A DNA stretch of 64,000 nucleotides from Progne subis subis (taxonomy: Eukaryota > Chordata > Aves > Passeriformes > Hirundinidae), in contig JAKJHU010000005.1 of assembly GCA_022316685.1 (NCBI GenBank), forward strand, positions 13,122,707-13,186,706, read 5' to 3'. The notes below the pieces were generated by a model. That model searched no databases and was not told where the DNA came from. It was given only the letters and a program-made list of their open reading frames with translations. The position numbers and the translations under genes are program-made. Positions 1-12,907 of this stretch are shown one piece after another (position 1 is the stretch's first letter; each line of letters opens with the position of its first letter).

Positions 1-3000
1 AGCCATGGAAAGTTGTGACAATGTGAAATCTTTTGATATCTCGTAACCCTCCTCTGTGAGGCTGCCCTGAGCCATTGTCCAGCCAGCAATAGCAGCTCTC
101 GCCTAATCAGCCTGTCTGGGACTTTGGGAGGACATTTAATTCATTCTAAATTTTGAGCAGTCAGAGAAGATCCTGTGCTGGACTGGAACTCCAGTAGGAA
201 TTAGAAGCTCAGGTTGAAATGCTAAGTCAAAAGATTGACTCCAACAGGTCAACATTACCTATGCATTGCCATAGGTAGTCAGTGTTTGGGAGTTTTTATA
301 AAGGTACTTAGCAGCCTAAAATAATTTAGTGGATTTTGTTTAATTTTAAACCCACAGAAACACTTTACAATTTTACTATACACCATTAAAGATGAATCTT
401 CCACTTAAGTCACAGGAAATAACTATACATTTTTCCATTACAGGATATTTTTTGTGGATAAATACATTAAAGATTGTGAAGTTAACCATATGGTATATTT
501 TATAATTATCTTAGTTATTGATTGAATGCAAATGCATTTCCTTGAGAAACTCATCAGAGTACACTTTCAATCCTCATAATGCTCAAATGAGAAAAAAAAA
601 AGGAAAAAAAAAAAAAAAGAGAGAGAGAGAGAGAAAACCACAAGAAAGGCGCCCTAGTACTCCACTGGTCTAATATTATTACTGCAACAAAACTGTTTCT
701 TGCTCATTTTAGTGTTATCCACCGGTTCAAGGGTTAATATATTTCCTGGTAATTTCAGAAATTCTCATTAACTCTCATGGTGCTATTTCAAAATATAGAT
801 TACAATGTTTGCATACCTCATAATTATATTCTCTTAATGTAAAGCACTTGTATTAGGTATATTGTGGGACACGGAAGCAAATTCTAAAATTAACATTATT
901 TCAGTGTAAAGGCCCCTTTCCCCAAAGACAAACTCTTGCCTATATTTAGTATTATCTGGAGATAACTGCAAATGTCATATATGACCTTCTGTTTTTACTT
1001 GACCACTTCAAGCTACATACAAGGTAAACATTTAGCTAGACTTTTCCACTTTTATGAATCCAAACCATTTCCTGCCCAAAGCCCACCTTGAAGTCTCTGC
1101 AAATATTTCCTTGTCTGGCTGTGCAAAGAGCTTTACCTGACTGCAGTTTAATAAATTTTTACTCACCTCTTTCAAAACACAAAGGTCATTAGTGTGCTCT
1201 TTCTTCTTTTCCCTCCTGAGATAAAAATTATTCTGAGGACAAATTTAAACCAAAAACCAAAAGAATGACTTAAGGTTCTAATATTTAGCTAAGGCTATTA
1301 AATCCTTTTTTGTTCCACCCATCCCAGTGTTTTAGATATTGAGTGAATTCTATCCAGCAGCTGGTGAACTCTGACGTCACTGTCTAAAACCGAGAGGAGT
1401 TTTGGGACCACAGGAAAATTTGATATTGAAGGGATCTCAGGTGGCCTGATAGTTCATTATTCTCGGAGTAGGGTCAGCTGTGACATTTTTCCCTTGGTGA
1501 GGACTTTTAGTTCCAGACCGTAGCTGACCAGTCCAACAAGGGCTCAGCCTTCTGAAGATCCAAGATACACAAATTCCTTTTGAAATGAACTGGTGGTAAA
1601 GAATTTCTACAAGCTCCCACAGATTTCAATAGGGAATTAAAGGTACACAGCTGATTATAGGCTCAACCCAGATAAAAGAATAAAGCATAGATAGAATCTA
1701 CAAGGGAGAAGTTTTTTACAAGGGAATTTTTTTCTTTTCTTTTCTTTTTTACACCCACCAATTAAAGAGCTGTCTCCTGGGCTACCAGAAGCACTGAAAA
1801 CCTTGTGAGCATGTGTCCTTTCAGCAAATGAAGAAATACATAGGGGGCTTGCTCCAGAAAGCCAAACCAATTTCAAACTTAGTGACTCATGAGCTTCGTA
1901 GAATTTAGTGCAAGAACAAACAGATGTTTCAAGGAGATAAACAGAACAATTGAAAGTACAAGCTTTAAATCATTAAAACAAACAAACAGAAAAAGCTCAC
2001 TTTCAGCATGATTTTTATTCTTTCTTAATTCTTTAAAATCGCAGCATAAGAGTTTCAAAGATGATAATGTTAGAGCCTGGACTCCGATGTGCCTCCATGA
2101 GCTGCGCAGTTTTGAAGAATCTACACAACTCTTCATCTAATCATCAGCTAGAGTTACCCAGTGCCTTGTTTTGTATTCACTGGAATTGATACTAGCAGAA
2201 AATTAATATACTGGCAAAGACCAAGTACGTCAACAGCGAGACACCAAACAGAACAGTGTCTGAATAGTCACCTTCATTTTATAATGTAGAAAGGACCTGG
2301 TTTTGTAGCCTTTAACAAATTTTACTAGAAAATAAAGCAGTTGTAATAAATGCTACTCCTAGAATAAATATATAAAGTCCCATTGAAAATTCCCTTACTT
2401 AGAATAAAAGAATGTTCCCTTATGCCTTCCAGAAGTCAATAAAATATTCATTGATGTTGAAAGGGTGGAAGGGAAAATCTCATCACTTGTGTTTGCTCTT
2501 TTTCCTTAACTCTTACTTCTCATACTCTTTTCTCAAACATTAAGAATATTCACACTGATTCTTTTATTTAATTTGAGCCATTAAAAATGAAATTACTTGG
2601 CATTTATAAGAAATATATTGTCAGAACTCCTACTGTTTTCACTGTTTTCATAGACTTATGATGTCTTTATACAGTTTGCAAATGAAAGACTCCAGGATAG
2701 CTTTGTAAAGAAACAGAGGAGAGTATTTCACAGAATATTCTGAGTTGAAAGGGACACACAATGATCATTGATTCCAGTTCTTACTTGAATAGCCTATAAA
2801 TAAGCTATGACTGCAGAAAGATGTGATATGATGTAATCATGACAGCACAATGCAATAGAATTGCATGGATCTCTGCAAAAGCAAAATTAAATTGATTTTA
2901 CCCATAGTAGACTAGGAAGAAACTAATACCTCTGCCTGAAGAGTTAGAGTGAAGATATCTGAAGACAAGCAGAGTGGCCCTTCATCTCTGATCTGACATC

Positions 3001-4120
3001 TAATGTACTCAGTAATTCCTAAAAAAATAATTTTTTTGGCCCCAGACTTATTCTCTTCTCCCTTGAAATACAGTGCCTGTATCTAGACATTTTGGTTGAG
3101 CAGACAACTAACACAAGTGCTATGAGCTGTGTCTGTTTATGATCTCTGTTACAAGACCTGATCTCACGATTAGATCTGTGTGGGTAGATCCTTTCTATGT
3201 AGACCAATTGGCCTAGTTCATCACACACAGTTGTGTGTGTGTGTGTGAAGAAGAGTATCAGAGTCTGGATTAGATTTGTATCGGGTTTGTTGAGATAGAA
3301 AGTATAATTCTTCCAGAAATTTTCTTTCCCTAATTGGACTGACCTTGAATTTATATACTTGTTTTAAAATTTAGCATTCTTACACTACTGCTTTAGTTTT
3401 ACATTCATATTATCTTTAAGTATGCAATAATATTGAAATGGCAGAGGGAAATACATGTGTTAAAAGGCTTGAATGGATTAATCTAGTGCTTTCCCTTCAA
3501 CAACTATACTTAGAATTCCTAAGTAGGCAAATTTCTGAACTTTTACAGGCAGACAACATATTAACAAAGAAAATATATTATATTTATGACTCTATGGAAT
3601 ATTTGTGATTCTTCCAGTTTTATTCTCTCTCCTTTACTATACAGATATACAAAATTCTGATTTTAGTCCCAGCAAAACTTGTGGAAGTTTTCACATTAGA
3701 TTTCATCATAAATTTATCAAATGATTTATGAGAAAAAGTGAAAGATTATTATCTGGATTTCTAGCAGAAATGTTTTATAGAAAGAGGTTTTAGTTTAAAC
3801 TCATTTTTGCAAAAAGTAAGTGGAAAATCCCACAAGAACTGGAGAGGGCCTGCTTCCAGCCAGGTGGAAGAGAGGGAAAAACAGTTTTGCTCTATTGTGT
3901 GGAGTAGACACAGCACATTGGGCCCACATGAATATAAGTCTCTAGGAGATAGAGATGTACAGTGTACCCTAATGCCTTTAAGTCATACAGGGGAAGAACT
4001 CACTTGTATTTCTGGAGCGTCAAGGGGATCCCAACAGCTGGCTGTTTTGGAGACTGAAGTCAGCCTGACCAGGAATGAGTAACAAAAAAATCCAGTAGAG
4101 ACTGGCTCAGAGGTTCTGTG
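1..4120. other. AT-rich unique DNA, no gene seen
   Basis: This stretch is AT-rich with only short, stop-broken frames on both strands. I recognise no exon, RNA gene or transposon in it. It contains a purine/GA simple repeat near 591-635 and a short GT run near 3,231-3,247. Conserved regulatory elements cannot be excluded without an alignment. Confidence 0.5.
591..635. repeat. A-rich and (GA)n simple repeat
   Basis: An A-rich run passes into perfect GA dinucleotides. It is a simple low-complexity tract with no other feature attached. Confidence 0.9.
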
Positions 4121-4925
4121 CATCATTCATAGAATCATAGAATCATAGAATCATAGAATCACAGACTGTGCTGAGGTGGAAGGGACCCACTGAGTCCAGC
4201 TCCCGGCCCTCTGCAGGACACCCCAAGAGTCATATGACTGAGTGGTGTCCAAATGCTTCTTGAACTCAGACAGACTTGGTGCGGTCGCCACTTCCCTGGA
4301 GGCCCTGTTCCAGTCCTCTACCACCCTTTAGATATCTCCTGATATCCAACCTAAATCTCCACTGACTCAGCTTCAGGACATTCCCTCAGGTCCTGTCACT
4401 GGTCACAGAAGTAAAGAGATCAGTGCCTGCCCCTTCTCTTCCCCTCATGAGGAAGCTGTAACTCCAGTGAGGTCTCTTCTCAGTCTCTTCCTCGCCAGGC
4501 TGAACAGAACAAGTGACCTCAGCCACTGCTCAGTACAGCTTCACCTCCAGAACCTTCACTATTCTTGTGGCCTCCTTTGGACAGTCTTTAACAGCTTAAT
4601 GCCTTTCTGACACTGTGGCATCCAGAACTGCCCCCAGCACTCAAGGTGAGGCTGCCCCAATGCAGAGCAGAGCGGGACAATCCCCTCCCTTTCCCAGGTG
4701 GTGATGCTGTGCCTGATGCACCCCAGGAGCCCCAGGTCCTTTTCCATGGCACTGCTTTCCAGCCTCTTGTTCCCCCATCTGTCTGTACATCCAGGATTGC
4801 CCTTTCCCAGGTGCAGGATCTGGAGCTTGCCCTTGTTAAACTTCATACTGTTGGTGATTGCTCAACCCTGTAATTTGCTGAGATCTCCCTGCAGGGCCTC
4901 CTTGGCACAGACAATCTCAGGAGAA
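4121..4925 (-). mobile_element. CR1 LINE fragment, 3' end
   Basis: The plus strand opens with about four copies of the 8-bp unit TCATAGAA, the reverse complement of the tandem tail that ends CR1 LINEs. Reading the minus strand, the 3' untranslated part lies at 4,121-4,558. Upstream of it, at 4,559-4,846, is a frame resembling the C-terminal end of the CR1 reverse transcriptase protein (LHLGKGNP, EKDLGLLG, VQRRP). The element is 5'-truncated, as is usual for CR1. It is diverged from an intact CR1 and has no complete ORF. It abuts the retroviral pol remnant that follows. Confidence 0.93.
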
Positions 4926-4934
4926 GCTATTTCA

Positions 4935-6700
4935 AGGATCCATGATGGTAGTGGTGAGCTTTCAGTGTAGCTGCCTTGGAAGAAATTAGGCAGCTGTGTA
5001 CCTTGTCCAGTCCCTCAGAGGAATCTTCTGTTGTGGAATTGGTGAAGGTTGAAGAACGATAGATCATGATTGCTACCAACAATATCACACCAACTGAGAC
5101 TTCCCAATTCCCATCCATAAGCTGATATGTTGACTGCAGAGCCAAGGAGCAATCAACAGGACTCACTTGGCCTTTAATATTCCCAGAGGGCCAGCACAAA
5201 ATTCTAACGGAGAATGGAGACTAACAGAAGATTACTATGGGCTGAATGAAGTCATGGTATTGCTAGGTGCTGCTGTGCCAAGCATGCTACAACTTCCATA
5301 TGAACTGGAGTCCAAAGCAGCCAAGTATATACCACAATTTATATCACTAATGTGTTTTTTTTCAATCCCTTTGGAGGCAGAGTGCAGACCACAGTTCATG
5401 TTCCCCTAGAGAAGCACCCAGTACACCTGGAGATGACTGCCCCAGGGATAGAAACACAGCCCTCCTGTCTGCCATGGGCTGATCCAGACTGCAGTGGATC
5501 AGGGTAAAGCTGCAGATAACATCACTGTGCGCAACAATCCAAAAGAAGTAGTTCTGAAAGGGAAGCAAATACTCAAAATCCATATGAAAGCTGGTTTTTA
5601 CATACAAAATTTTTTTAAGAAAGGCAAAGAAATGATCCAGTTTTTAGGAATAAGGTGTCAAGATGGACATCATCAAATCCCAATGGATGTGGTGAACAAA
5701 ATAATTACACCTCCACCAACTAACAAATGCTTTCTTAAGCATTGTGGGTTTTTAGAAAACACAGGTTCCAAATGACAGTCTGATTGCCAGCCCTCTCTAT
5801 CAAGTGGCCTGGAAGAAGAATGTTTTCAAATAGGGCCCTGAGCAATGACAAGCCTTTGAACAAGACAGGAGATAGTTCAGCTCAGGTAAAAACCTGCTGA
5901 AGAGGCCTCAGTGTATAATAAATTATCAGAAAGTGAGAAGCAATATGCCTTGTTTACTGATAATTTCCTACTGCCATGTTGTAGGAAAGCCTTGGAGGTA
6001 GAAGTCATCTATATGGAGAACTCTATGACAAGTCTGGAAAATGCTGAAGAAGAACAGAAAATGAAGTCAGTTTTCAGAGGTGAAAGCTATCCACCTGGCT
6101 TTAGACATTGTTTAGGGAGAAATGGCCAATACTTTAGCTATATACTGACCTCAAAGAGGAGATGCAAGGTATAGATGATTGAGGGGTGGACTTCATGTGA
6201 CCGTGAAACCTGCTGCAATTATCAAGGCAATCAGTTATAACTTATGTGGCATGAAGGACAATGGCTGAAATACAGACATGAGGAAGTCTGGAAGATTGAC
6301 TCTATCACACGCCCAAAGCCTGCCAAGTTATGGGGCTTTTTCCTGCCCCTTTGGATTTAGGGATCTCAATCCAACTCTCCTTCAATCACACTATCAGTAA
6401 AGAGCACTCAGATTAATGAAAAATGAATTTTGATGAAACCACACAATCTCAGCGGTGATGGGATCAGATTTGACTTCAGCATGCTATAATCCAGTACCAC
6501 ACACAGTACCGCACACACATGGTGTCCAAAATCATGGACTAAAATCTCATTAGATATTTTATAGGGATTTGCCCATAGACTAAGGGAATGCTATCTGTGT
6601 ATATATGTCACAAGACAGAAAATGTGATGGTTAACTGGGATGTATTAGAAACTGTGGGACCTGGGCACGACTTAAATGCTAGAGAATAACAGGTGGATAC
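4935..6700 (+). mobile_element. Decayed ERVL-like internal region (pol remnant)
   Basis: Discontinuous plus-strand frames at about 4,935-6,345 resemble retroviral pol. A reverse-transcriptase core is recognisable near 5,167-5,409, more RT at 5,494-5,775, and RNase H/integrase-like pieces at 5,911-6,345. The frame is broken by stops and indels and is not functional. No env-like frame is seen before the 3' LTR at 6,701, which fits ERVL elements, known to lack env. The 5' LTR and gag are not visible; the sequence to the left is a CR1 fragment, so the 5' half was deleted or replaced. A purine-rich stretch sits just before the LTR. A 59-bp piece near the end of pol (6,282-6,340) recurs inverted inside the LTR. 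Confidence 0.85.
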
Positions 6701-6922
6701 TGTCCTGGTTTTGACTGGGATACATATATTTTTCTTCCTAGTAGCTGATACAATGTGGTCTGTTTAGATAATGAGATTATTGTTGATAACACACTGGTGT
6801 TTCAGTGGTTGCTGGCTACTATATACCTTAAGTCAAGTACATTTCAATTTCCCATGCTCTGCCAAAAGCCCCATAACTTGGCAGGCTTTGGGCGTGTGAT
6901 AGAGTCAATCTTCCAGACTTCC
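6282..6922. repeat. Perfect 59-bp inverted repeat, 523-bp spacer
   Basis: Positions 6,282-6,340 are the exact reverse complement of 6,864-6,922. The left arm lies in the decayed pol region and the right arm lies inside the LTR. The surrounding element is strongly mutated, so perfect identity between the arms points to a later copying event rather than two old copies. Confidence 0.95.
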
Positions 6923-7274
6923 CATGCACAAAAATCCAGGAGGGAGCACAGTCAGGAAAACTGATTTAAATAGTTCTAAGGGATATTTCATACCATAAAA
7001 CACCATGTTCAGCATGTGAACTGGAGGTAATTGACAGGGAGGGGCCAATCCCTGCTCAGTAACAGGCTGGGCATCAGTCAGCAGATGGTGAGCAATTATA
7101 TTATGCATCACTATTTATTTCAAAAGGGTTCTTAAACTGGGTTCCTAAAGGGTTCTTAAACTATTTCAATCCACATGTTTTACCTTTTCCAGTTCTCTTC
7201 CCCATACCACAGTGGAGGGCAGTGAGCAAGTGTGTGCGTGCTACTTAGCTTCTGCCTGGGATTAAGCCATGACA
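6701..7274 (+). mobile_element. ERVL-type 3' LTR
   Basis: The segment begins TGTCCTGGTTTTGACTGGGA and ends with a GTTAAACCACGACA-like terminus (here ATTAAGCCATGACA). Both are features I associate with abundant avian ERVL LTRs. It has TG...CA ends, lies downstream of the pol remnant in the same orientation, and is about 574 bp long. The middle (6,864-6,922) does not look like LTR sequence; it is the inverted copy of pol. No target duplication can be judged because the 5' side of the provirus is missing. Confidence 0.8.
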
Positions 7275-7589
7275 GGAGGCAACCCTGTAAAAAAGAGTGC
7301 TTGCAATGTGTAAAGGACACAGGAAAAGAAATTTAAGCATTTCAAATCAAATTTAGAAAAAGTTCTTAAATTTTCTTGACATGATAATCGCAATAATATA
7401 TTATTACTATCAAAATTTCATAGAATCAAGTAACTGTTCTTCAAGAATAGTAGGGAAATAAAATAATTGAAATTTGATTGAGCTTTGTTCTGCACACTGA
7501 AAACACAACCACACTTCTTTCTGGTTCTCTTGAATGTGAATCTGTTTTCATTTGACTGTTGAGATTATCCCATTTACTCTGAAAAAGGC

Positions 7590-8112
7590 TGAGACACCTT
7601 AAGTGCTGTGTCCAGTTCTTGGCCCCTCGGTTTAGGAAGGATATTGAGATGCTTGAGCGCGTCCAGAGGAAGGCAGCGAGGCTGGTGAGGGGCTTGGAAC
7701 ACAGACGTATGAAGAACTACTGAGGGAGCTGGGGTTGTTTAGCCAGGAGAAAAGGAGACTCAGAGGTGACCTTATCATTCTCTACAACTTCCTGAAGGGC
7801 GGATGTAGACAGCTCGGGGCTGGTCTCTTTATCCAGGCAGCAACTAACAGAATAAGAGGACACAGTCTCAGGCTGTGTCAAGGGAAAAATAGGCTGGATA
7901 TTAGGAAAAAGTTTTTCACAGGAAGAGTGATAAGGTACTGGAATGTTCTGCCTGGGGAGGTGGTGGAGTTACCATCCCTGGACTTGTTTAAAAAAAGATT
8001 GGATGTGGCACTCAATGCCATGGTCTAGTTGAGGTGTTAGGGCATGGGTTGGACTCAATGATCTCAAAGGTCTCTTCCAACCCAGACATTCTGCGTAATT
8101 CTGTGTGATCTC
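7590..8112 (+). mobile_element. CR1 LINE fragment, 3' end
   Basis: A plus-strand frame at 7,735-8,028 resembles the C-terminal part of the CR1 RT protein (KRRLRGDLI, GHSLRLCQGKNRLDIRKKFF, YWNVLPGEVVELPSLDLFKKRLD). It is followed by the CR1 3' tail with the terminal repeat ATTCTGTGTGAT. It is 5'-truncated near 7,590. The opposite orientation and different tail from the CR1 at 4,121 show separate insertions. Confidence 0.94.
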
Positions 8113-10340
8113 CTGGTTACCTGGTTTACCTAAAATATATGTTGGGAAAACACATTTCAGGAGAACTAGTATATAATAATTTATAGCTTAATAGCTAATG
8201 CCTTTTCCATTTTATAGTGTCTTTGTAACTTTAAATGCTGTATAAAGGGAAAATAATTTTTAATGTATTTTACATTAAATAGATTAATTTTAAGTACATA
8301 GTGCTACAAGTAATTCTTCTAATACTAGGTATTGCAAGGGATAAAGTTTTACATTAATTCATAAAAACTCTTTAACAGAATTTAGCCTACCACGGCACTG
8401 GTATCAGCTATACAAACCAGCTGTGGTCCCATGGAATTGCCTATTACATTCTGAGTTTCCCTATCTTTATAATTCTCTGTAAGTGTTCATACTGCACTGC
8501 CACTTTTTGGTGGTCTTTCCTGGTGACCCTTTTCCTGGTGCGGGCTGATGACCTTTCCCCTCAAGATAATGAAGTAGTCTGATGGTCTCAAATTTTATGT
8601 ATTTATGAATTTATCAAATTCATTTAACTTGTCAGAGATATCAGGAAATATTTACTGCCTTATATTAACTTTGAAAAAATGTCCTTAATATTCCAAGCAA
8701 AGCTCACTTTTGCAGCTTTTGTATTTCCATATATCTTCAAAGCCACCTTTTTTTTCTGTGAGTACTCTGTAGATGTTTATAACATTCTCATTAATGTGTC
8801 ACCAGAGCACTAGCTGCATGAGAGTATGTCTCTTGTGATACGATGAAATACTTAAAAGAGTGTTGTCTTATGCTCTATATAGCTGGGAAGTATTTCTGCT
8901 TATTACTGGTCTAAATTAATACATAAATAAACTGATATTTTATATTTTTATTCACTAGGAAAAAAATTATAACTGAGATTCTTGTATTTTAATAAAAATA
9001 TTTTGTTTAAGACAATGGTCCATACTTTTTCAGTGTCAATCTTTCCCAATCTACTTTCACATCCTCAGTCTGCATACATAAGAGGTGAACAATGCAGAAA
9101 TATTCCTCAAGTGTTGGGTCAAAACCAGAAATAGTTGCTAAACTTGGTATCTGTCCTACTAAAGAAGCGAAAACAACCCTCTCAAAACAAGGATGGAAAC
9201 TCTGAATGTGTAACTCATCTCAAACAGTTATTCACTCTGTGAAATTAGCAGATCCTAATATTAGCCTGTAAAATCTCATGGTTTATGAACAAGCAGCTGG
9301 ATTCCATGATTTATGAAAGTTGTGTCATTAGAATGGAAAATGCAAGAAATGCAAGCAGATAACAGAGGTTAAAACTCTGTCTTTGCATTAAGATACCTTT
9401 TAGAAGGAAAATCTCTGGAGAGCACTGAAGGATGATGAAACTCTACAAACCTCTGGCATATTTTAAGAAACTGAAGTAGGAAAAAATTTTATTAGCCTAA
9501 TCATTCCAAATGAATTCTTCATTTTTATTTGAATATGCCATAATTCCCAGTCACAGCCTTCTTAACAGGAAAAGTCTTTCCATCACTCTTAACATCTAGT
9601 TAGTTGCCAGTGGTTTGACTTCAGCTCTCTTGCAACTGCTGACATTTGTGCAACTGTCCCTAACTTCTTGATCTGAAAAACTATACTGGATTTTTCTGCT
9701 CAATTATCTTATCTCATTTACAAAAATAATTTAAAAATCTGTTTGATTGTGCATTACAGAAGAGGACCCTCCTCCATAATAAAGGTTTCACTTCCTTGTG
9801 ACATAGCCTGAATGATCAGGGAGGTGATGACCCAAGAAATCCTTCCTACGTGACTGAAGTCTGCCCGTTCCAGTGGTTGTAGGAGTCTCTTTTTTATACT
9901 GTACAGTATACAAATCATATGTAACATGTTTTTTTGAAAGCAAGGACACTTGTATGGCTCAGAGCAGGCTCTTCACATCTCTATGATGTAGCAACTATTC
10001 AGGGAATGCTAAAATTAAGAAATGTCCTAAATTTGTTTCTGTATCAAACTGTTAGCATCCTTTCAAATACCCACAGAACAGCTGGCCTCCAGAGGTCAGT
10101 CAGATGAGGAGTATTTTCAGTGATATCGAAGGGTAAGGAACAGGTGTAATTACAGAACAAAAAACTAACTCAAAAGAAGAGAACTGGTTTTCAGTCCACA
10201 TTTCAGCCACTCATCATCCACTGAGCTTGCATTGTCAGCGCCTGTAGATTTACGTACTCTTGTCCAGCTGTTGGTAACTGCAAAACATCCAAGATTGTTG
10301 TAATTAATTGGGTTTATATTGTGTTTCATCAGATTTGTAA
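8113..10340. other. Unique AT-rich DNA, no gene seen
   Basis: I see no convincing exon, transposon or RNA gene here. Frames are short on both strands. Confidence 0.5.
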
Positions 10341-10653
10341 TGTTCCCCTTTAACTGTATCATGAGGTTTGTCCCTGCTTGGCCATGCTGATCCCCCACAC
10401 TGGAATGTAACCCAACTCTGTTCCACTCCCACTTTATCCCTGATTGGACTGTGGCTCCTCCCTGCCTCTGGGCCCTCCCTGGGGAAAAAGCCCCGGCATG
10501 TGCGGGACCTTGGGAGAGCTGGCTCTGGCGTGGACAGGAAAGGAGCTAAAACTAGCTCCTGGGCAAATAAAGCAATATTTTCCCTCCCAGACAAAGAGCA
10601 GGCTCTTTCCTTTTGCCATCGGCGGTCGTCTGGTCTCATAAAGAAACTCAACA
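10341..10653 (+). mobile_element. Solo LTR, about 313 bp
   Basis: The element starts TGTTCCCCTTTAACTGTATC and ends near AAACTCAACA. An AATAAA polyadenylation signal (GCAAATAAAGC) lies about two thirds of the way along, giving plus orientation. A close relative, inverted, lies at 24,623-24,926 with the same start, the same end (CTCATAAAGAAAC) and the same central block (GGAATGTAACCCAACTCTGT). Two copies with the same ends define an LTR family. The right boundary is uncertain by a few bases and I found no clear target duplication. Confidence 0.82.
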
Positions 10654-11057
10654 CGATATCAAATCAAGGACAACTAAATTATTCTTATTCTTACTCTTGA
10701 AATAAAAATCTCTTTCTTAAAAAGATTCTGCCTCAGAAATTTTGTTTTTTCATGTCTAAATGAACACCCACAAATTTCAGGAAGAAATCCCTGCAACATA
10801 ACCGAAATTGTTGTAGTCCGCACATTCCAAAGTGGAGGGGTTGCCAGAGAAATTCCCTATTTTTTACTTTACATTTATATATCTGTAATACATAAATCTG
10901 TCTTTAAGCCCAAGATTTTGCAATGTATCGTTTAAAATTTGCCTTCACAGGTGACTGTATCACAAATCTAATGAGTAATGTAGAAGGTAAAGAAAACAAA
11001 TAATTTACAGTAATGATTATCAATATTAGCAATGATCCTTCCTATTTGAAACCTCAC

Positions 11058-12907
11058 ATATCACAGAATTACAGAATTCTTAGGGTTGGAAGGGACCCCT
11101 GGAGATAATCTAGTCCAATCCCCCTGCCAAGGCGGGGTCACCTAGAGCAGGTGACACAGAAATTCATGCAGGTGTGTTTTGATTGTTGCCAGAGGAGGAG
11201 AATCCACAACCTCCTTGGGCAGCCTGTTCCTGTTCTGCCACCCTCAATGTAAAAAAGTTCTTGGGATAAAACTTCTTGTGTTTAGTTTATAGCCATTGCT
11301 CTTCATCCCGCCACTGGACACCACTGAAAAGGGTCTGGCACAACCCACAGGGCACCTGCCTTTGAGATATTTACATGCATTGATGACATCCCTTCCCAGT
11401 TTTTAATCAAGACTAAGCAGGCCCAGCTTTCACTGTCTCTCCTTATAAGAGGGATACTCCAGATCCCAAACCATCTTTGTAGCCCTCCACTGAATCCTCA
11501 CCAGTAGACCATTCTCTTTCTTGTACTGAGGAGGCCAAAACTGGGCACAGCGCTCCAGATGTGGCCTCACTAGGGCCAGGTGGAGGGGGAGGATCACTTC
11601 CCTCAACCTGCTGGCCACACTCTTCCCAATACACTCCAGGATAACACTGCCACTCATAGTCCATAATACACCAAGCTTCCCAGGTCCTTTTGCACAGAAC
11701 TGCTCTCTAGTAGGTCAGTCCCCAGCCTGTGCTGGTACCTGGGGTTATCCTTTCCCAGGTGCAGGACTCTGCATTTGGCCTTGTTGAACCTCACTAGGTT
11801 TGTCTGCCCAACTCTGTCAAGGCCCCACTGAATGGCAGCACAGCCTTCAGGTGTGTGCCTTGTATGCCTCACAGAGCCCCGGCTCCATTTTCACTCTGGC
11901 TAGCTCAAGAGACAAACCACAGTTGGAAGGATTTTTCCTCAGGGTCCCAAAACCCACGAGTGTCCAGGAACCTTTCCCTTAGCAGAGAGAGCAGGTCCCC
12001 ATTGATGGCAATGGAAGGTCTGCACTTGATCCAAGGGTGAAACCAGGGCTTTATTCAGTCTTTCTTCTGCGGTCCTGCCCCAGGCTGGGTCAGGAGCCCA
12101 TTCCCAGTCCCCAAGCCAAGAAGCCTTGCCCATCTGCCACTTCAGCTTATATCCAGAGAAGGGGCTAAAGCTGGGGACAAGCCACTACCCAGTCAGGGAT
12201 AATGTGGGATTGGAACAGGGTTGGATTACATTCCAGGAAGGGAAAAATGTGGGAGATGGACAGGGAGAAACTTCGGGGTAGTATGTTTTCCAGGGAACAG
12301 GAGGGTACAGAAGAAACCATTACAAAACCCAATATAAAAATGAAATGCAATATGAAACCAAATAATACACAGCAACACAGATGTATCAGCAGCTTCCCCA
12401 GTTTGAATTACCAGCAAATTTGCCAAGGGTCCATTCTATCCCTTCATCTAGGTAATTGATAAAAAAGTTGAATAAGACTGGACTCAACATTGTTCCCTGG
12501 GAAACACCACTGACTACAGGCCTCCATCTGGATTCTGCTCCTCTGATCAGAACCCTCTGAGCTCTGCCACTCAGCCAGTTTTTGATCTACCTCACTGTCT
12601 TTTCACATAACCTATATTTCCTGAGCTTACCTACAAAGATAGTGTGGGGGAGAGTGTCAAAAAAAGCCTTGCTGAAATCAAGGTAGACCACATCCACTGC
12701 CTCCACTTGTTGACCCATCCTGCCATGCTATCACAGAAGGCTATCAGATTGGTCAAGCATGACTTGGTGTATCTACGCTGACTATGCCTGATGACCTTTT
12801 CTTCTTCATGCTTGGTGATGACCTCCAGAGTGACTTGTTTCATCACCTTTTCAGGGATCAAGGTGAGGCTGACTGACTTGTATTTTCCTGGGTCCTCCTT
12901 CTTGCCC
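11058..12907 (-). mobile_element. CR1 LINE fragment, interrupted by an LTR
   Basis: On the minus strand the 3' end lies at 11,058 (TCACAGAATTACAGAATTC tail) and RT-coding sequence extends to about 12,907. Minus-strand frames at 11,430-11,872 resemble CR1 RT (KAKCRVLHLGKDNPRYQ, VQKDLGSL, LHLALVRPHLERC). The body resumes after an LTR at 11,854-12,377, with further 5' RT sequence at 12,384-12,900. The two halves line up as one element split by the later LTR insertion. Frameshifts and stops make it inactive. Confidence 0.92.
11854..12377 (-). mobile_element. Solo LTR nested in the CR1, 6-bp target duplication
   Basis: CR1 sequence is continuous from CCTTCAGGTG (ending 11,853) to TATCAGCAG (from 12,384). 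The intervening 524 bp starts TG and ends CA. It is flanked by CAGGTG (11,848-11,853) and CAGATG (12,378-12,383), a 6-bp target duplication with one substitution. Six-base duplications are typical of ERVK-class (class II) elements. A reverse polyadenylation signal (GCTTTATTCAG) gives minus orientation. Its central part resembles the LTRs at 10,341 and 24,623 (GGTTGGATTACATTCCAG versus GGTTGGGTTACATTCCAG), so the three are related. Confidence 0.88.
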
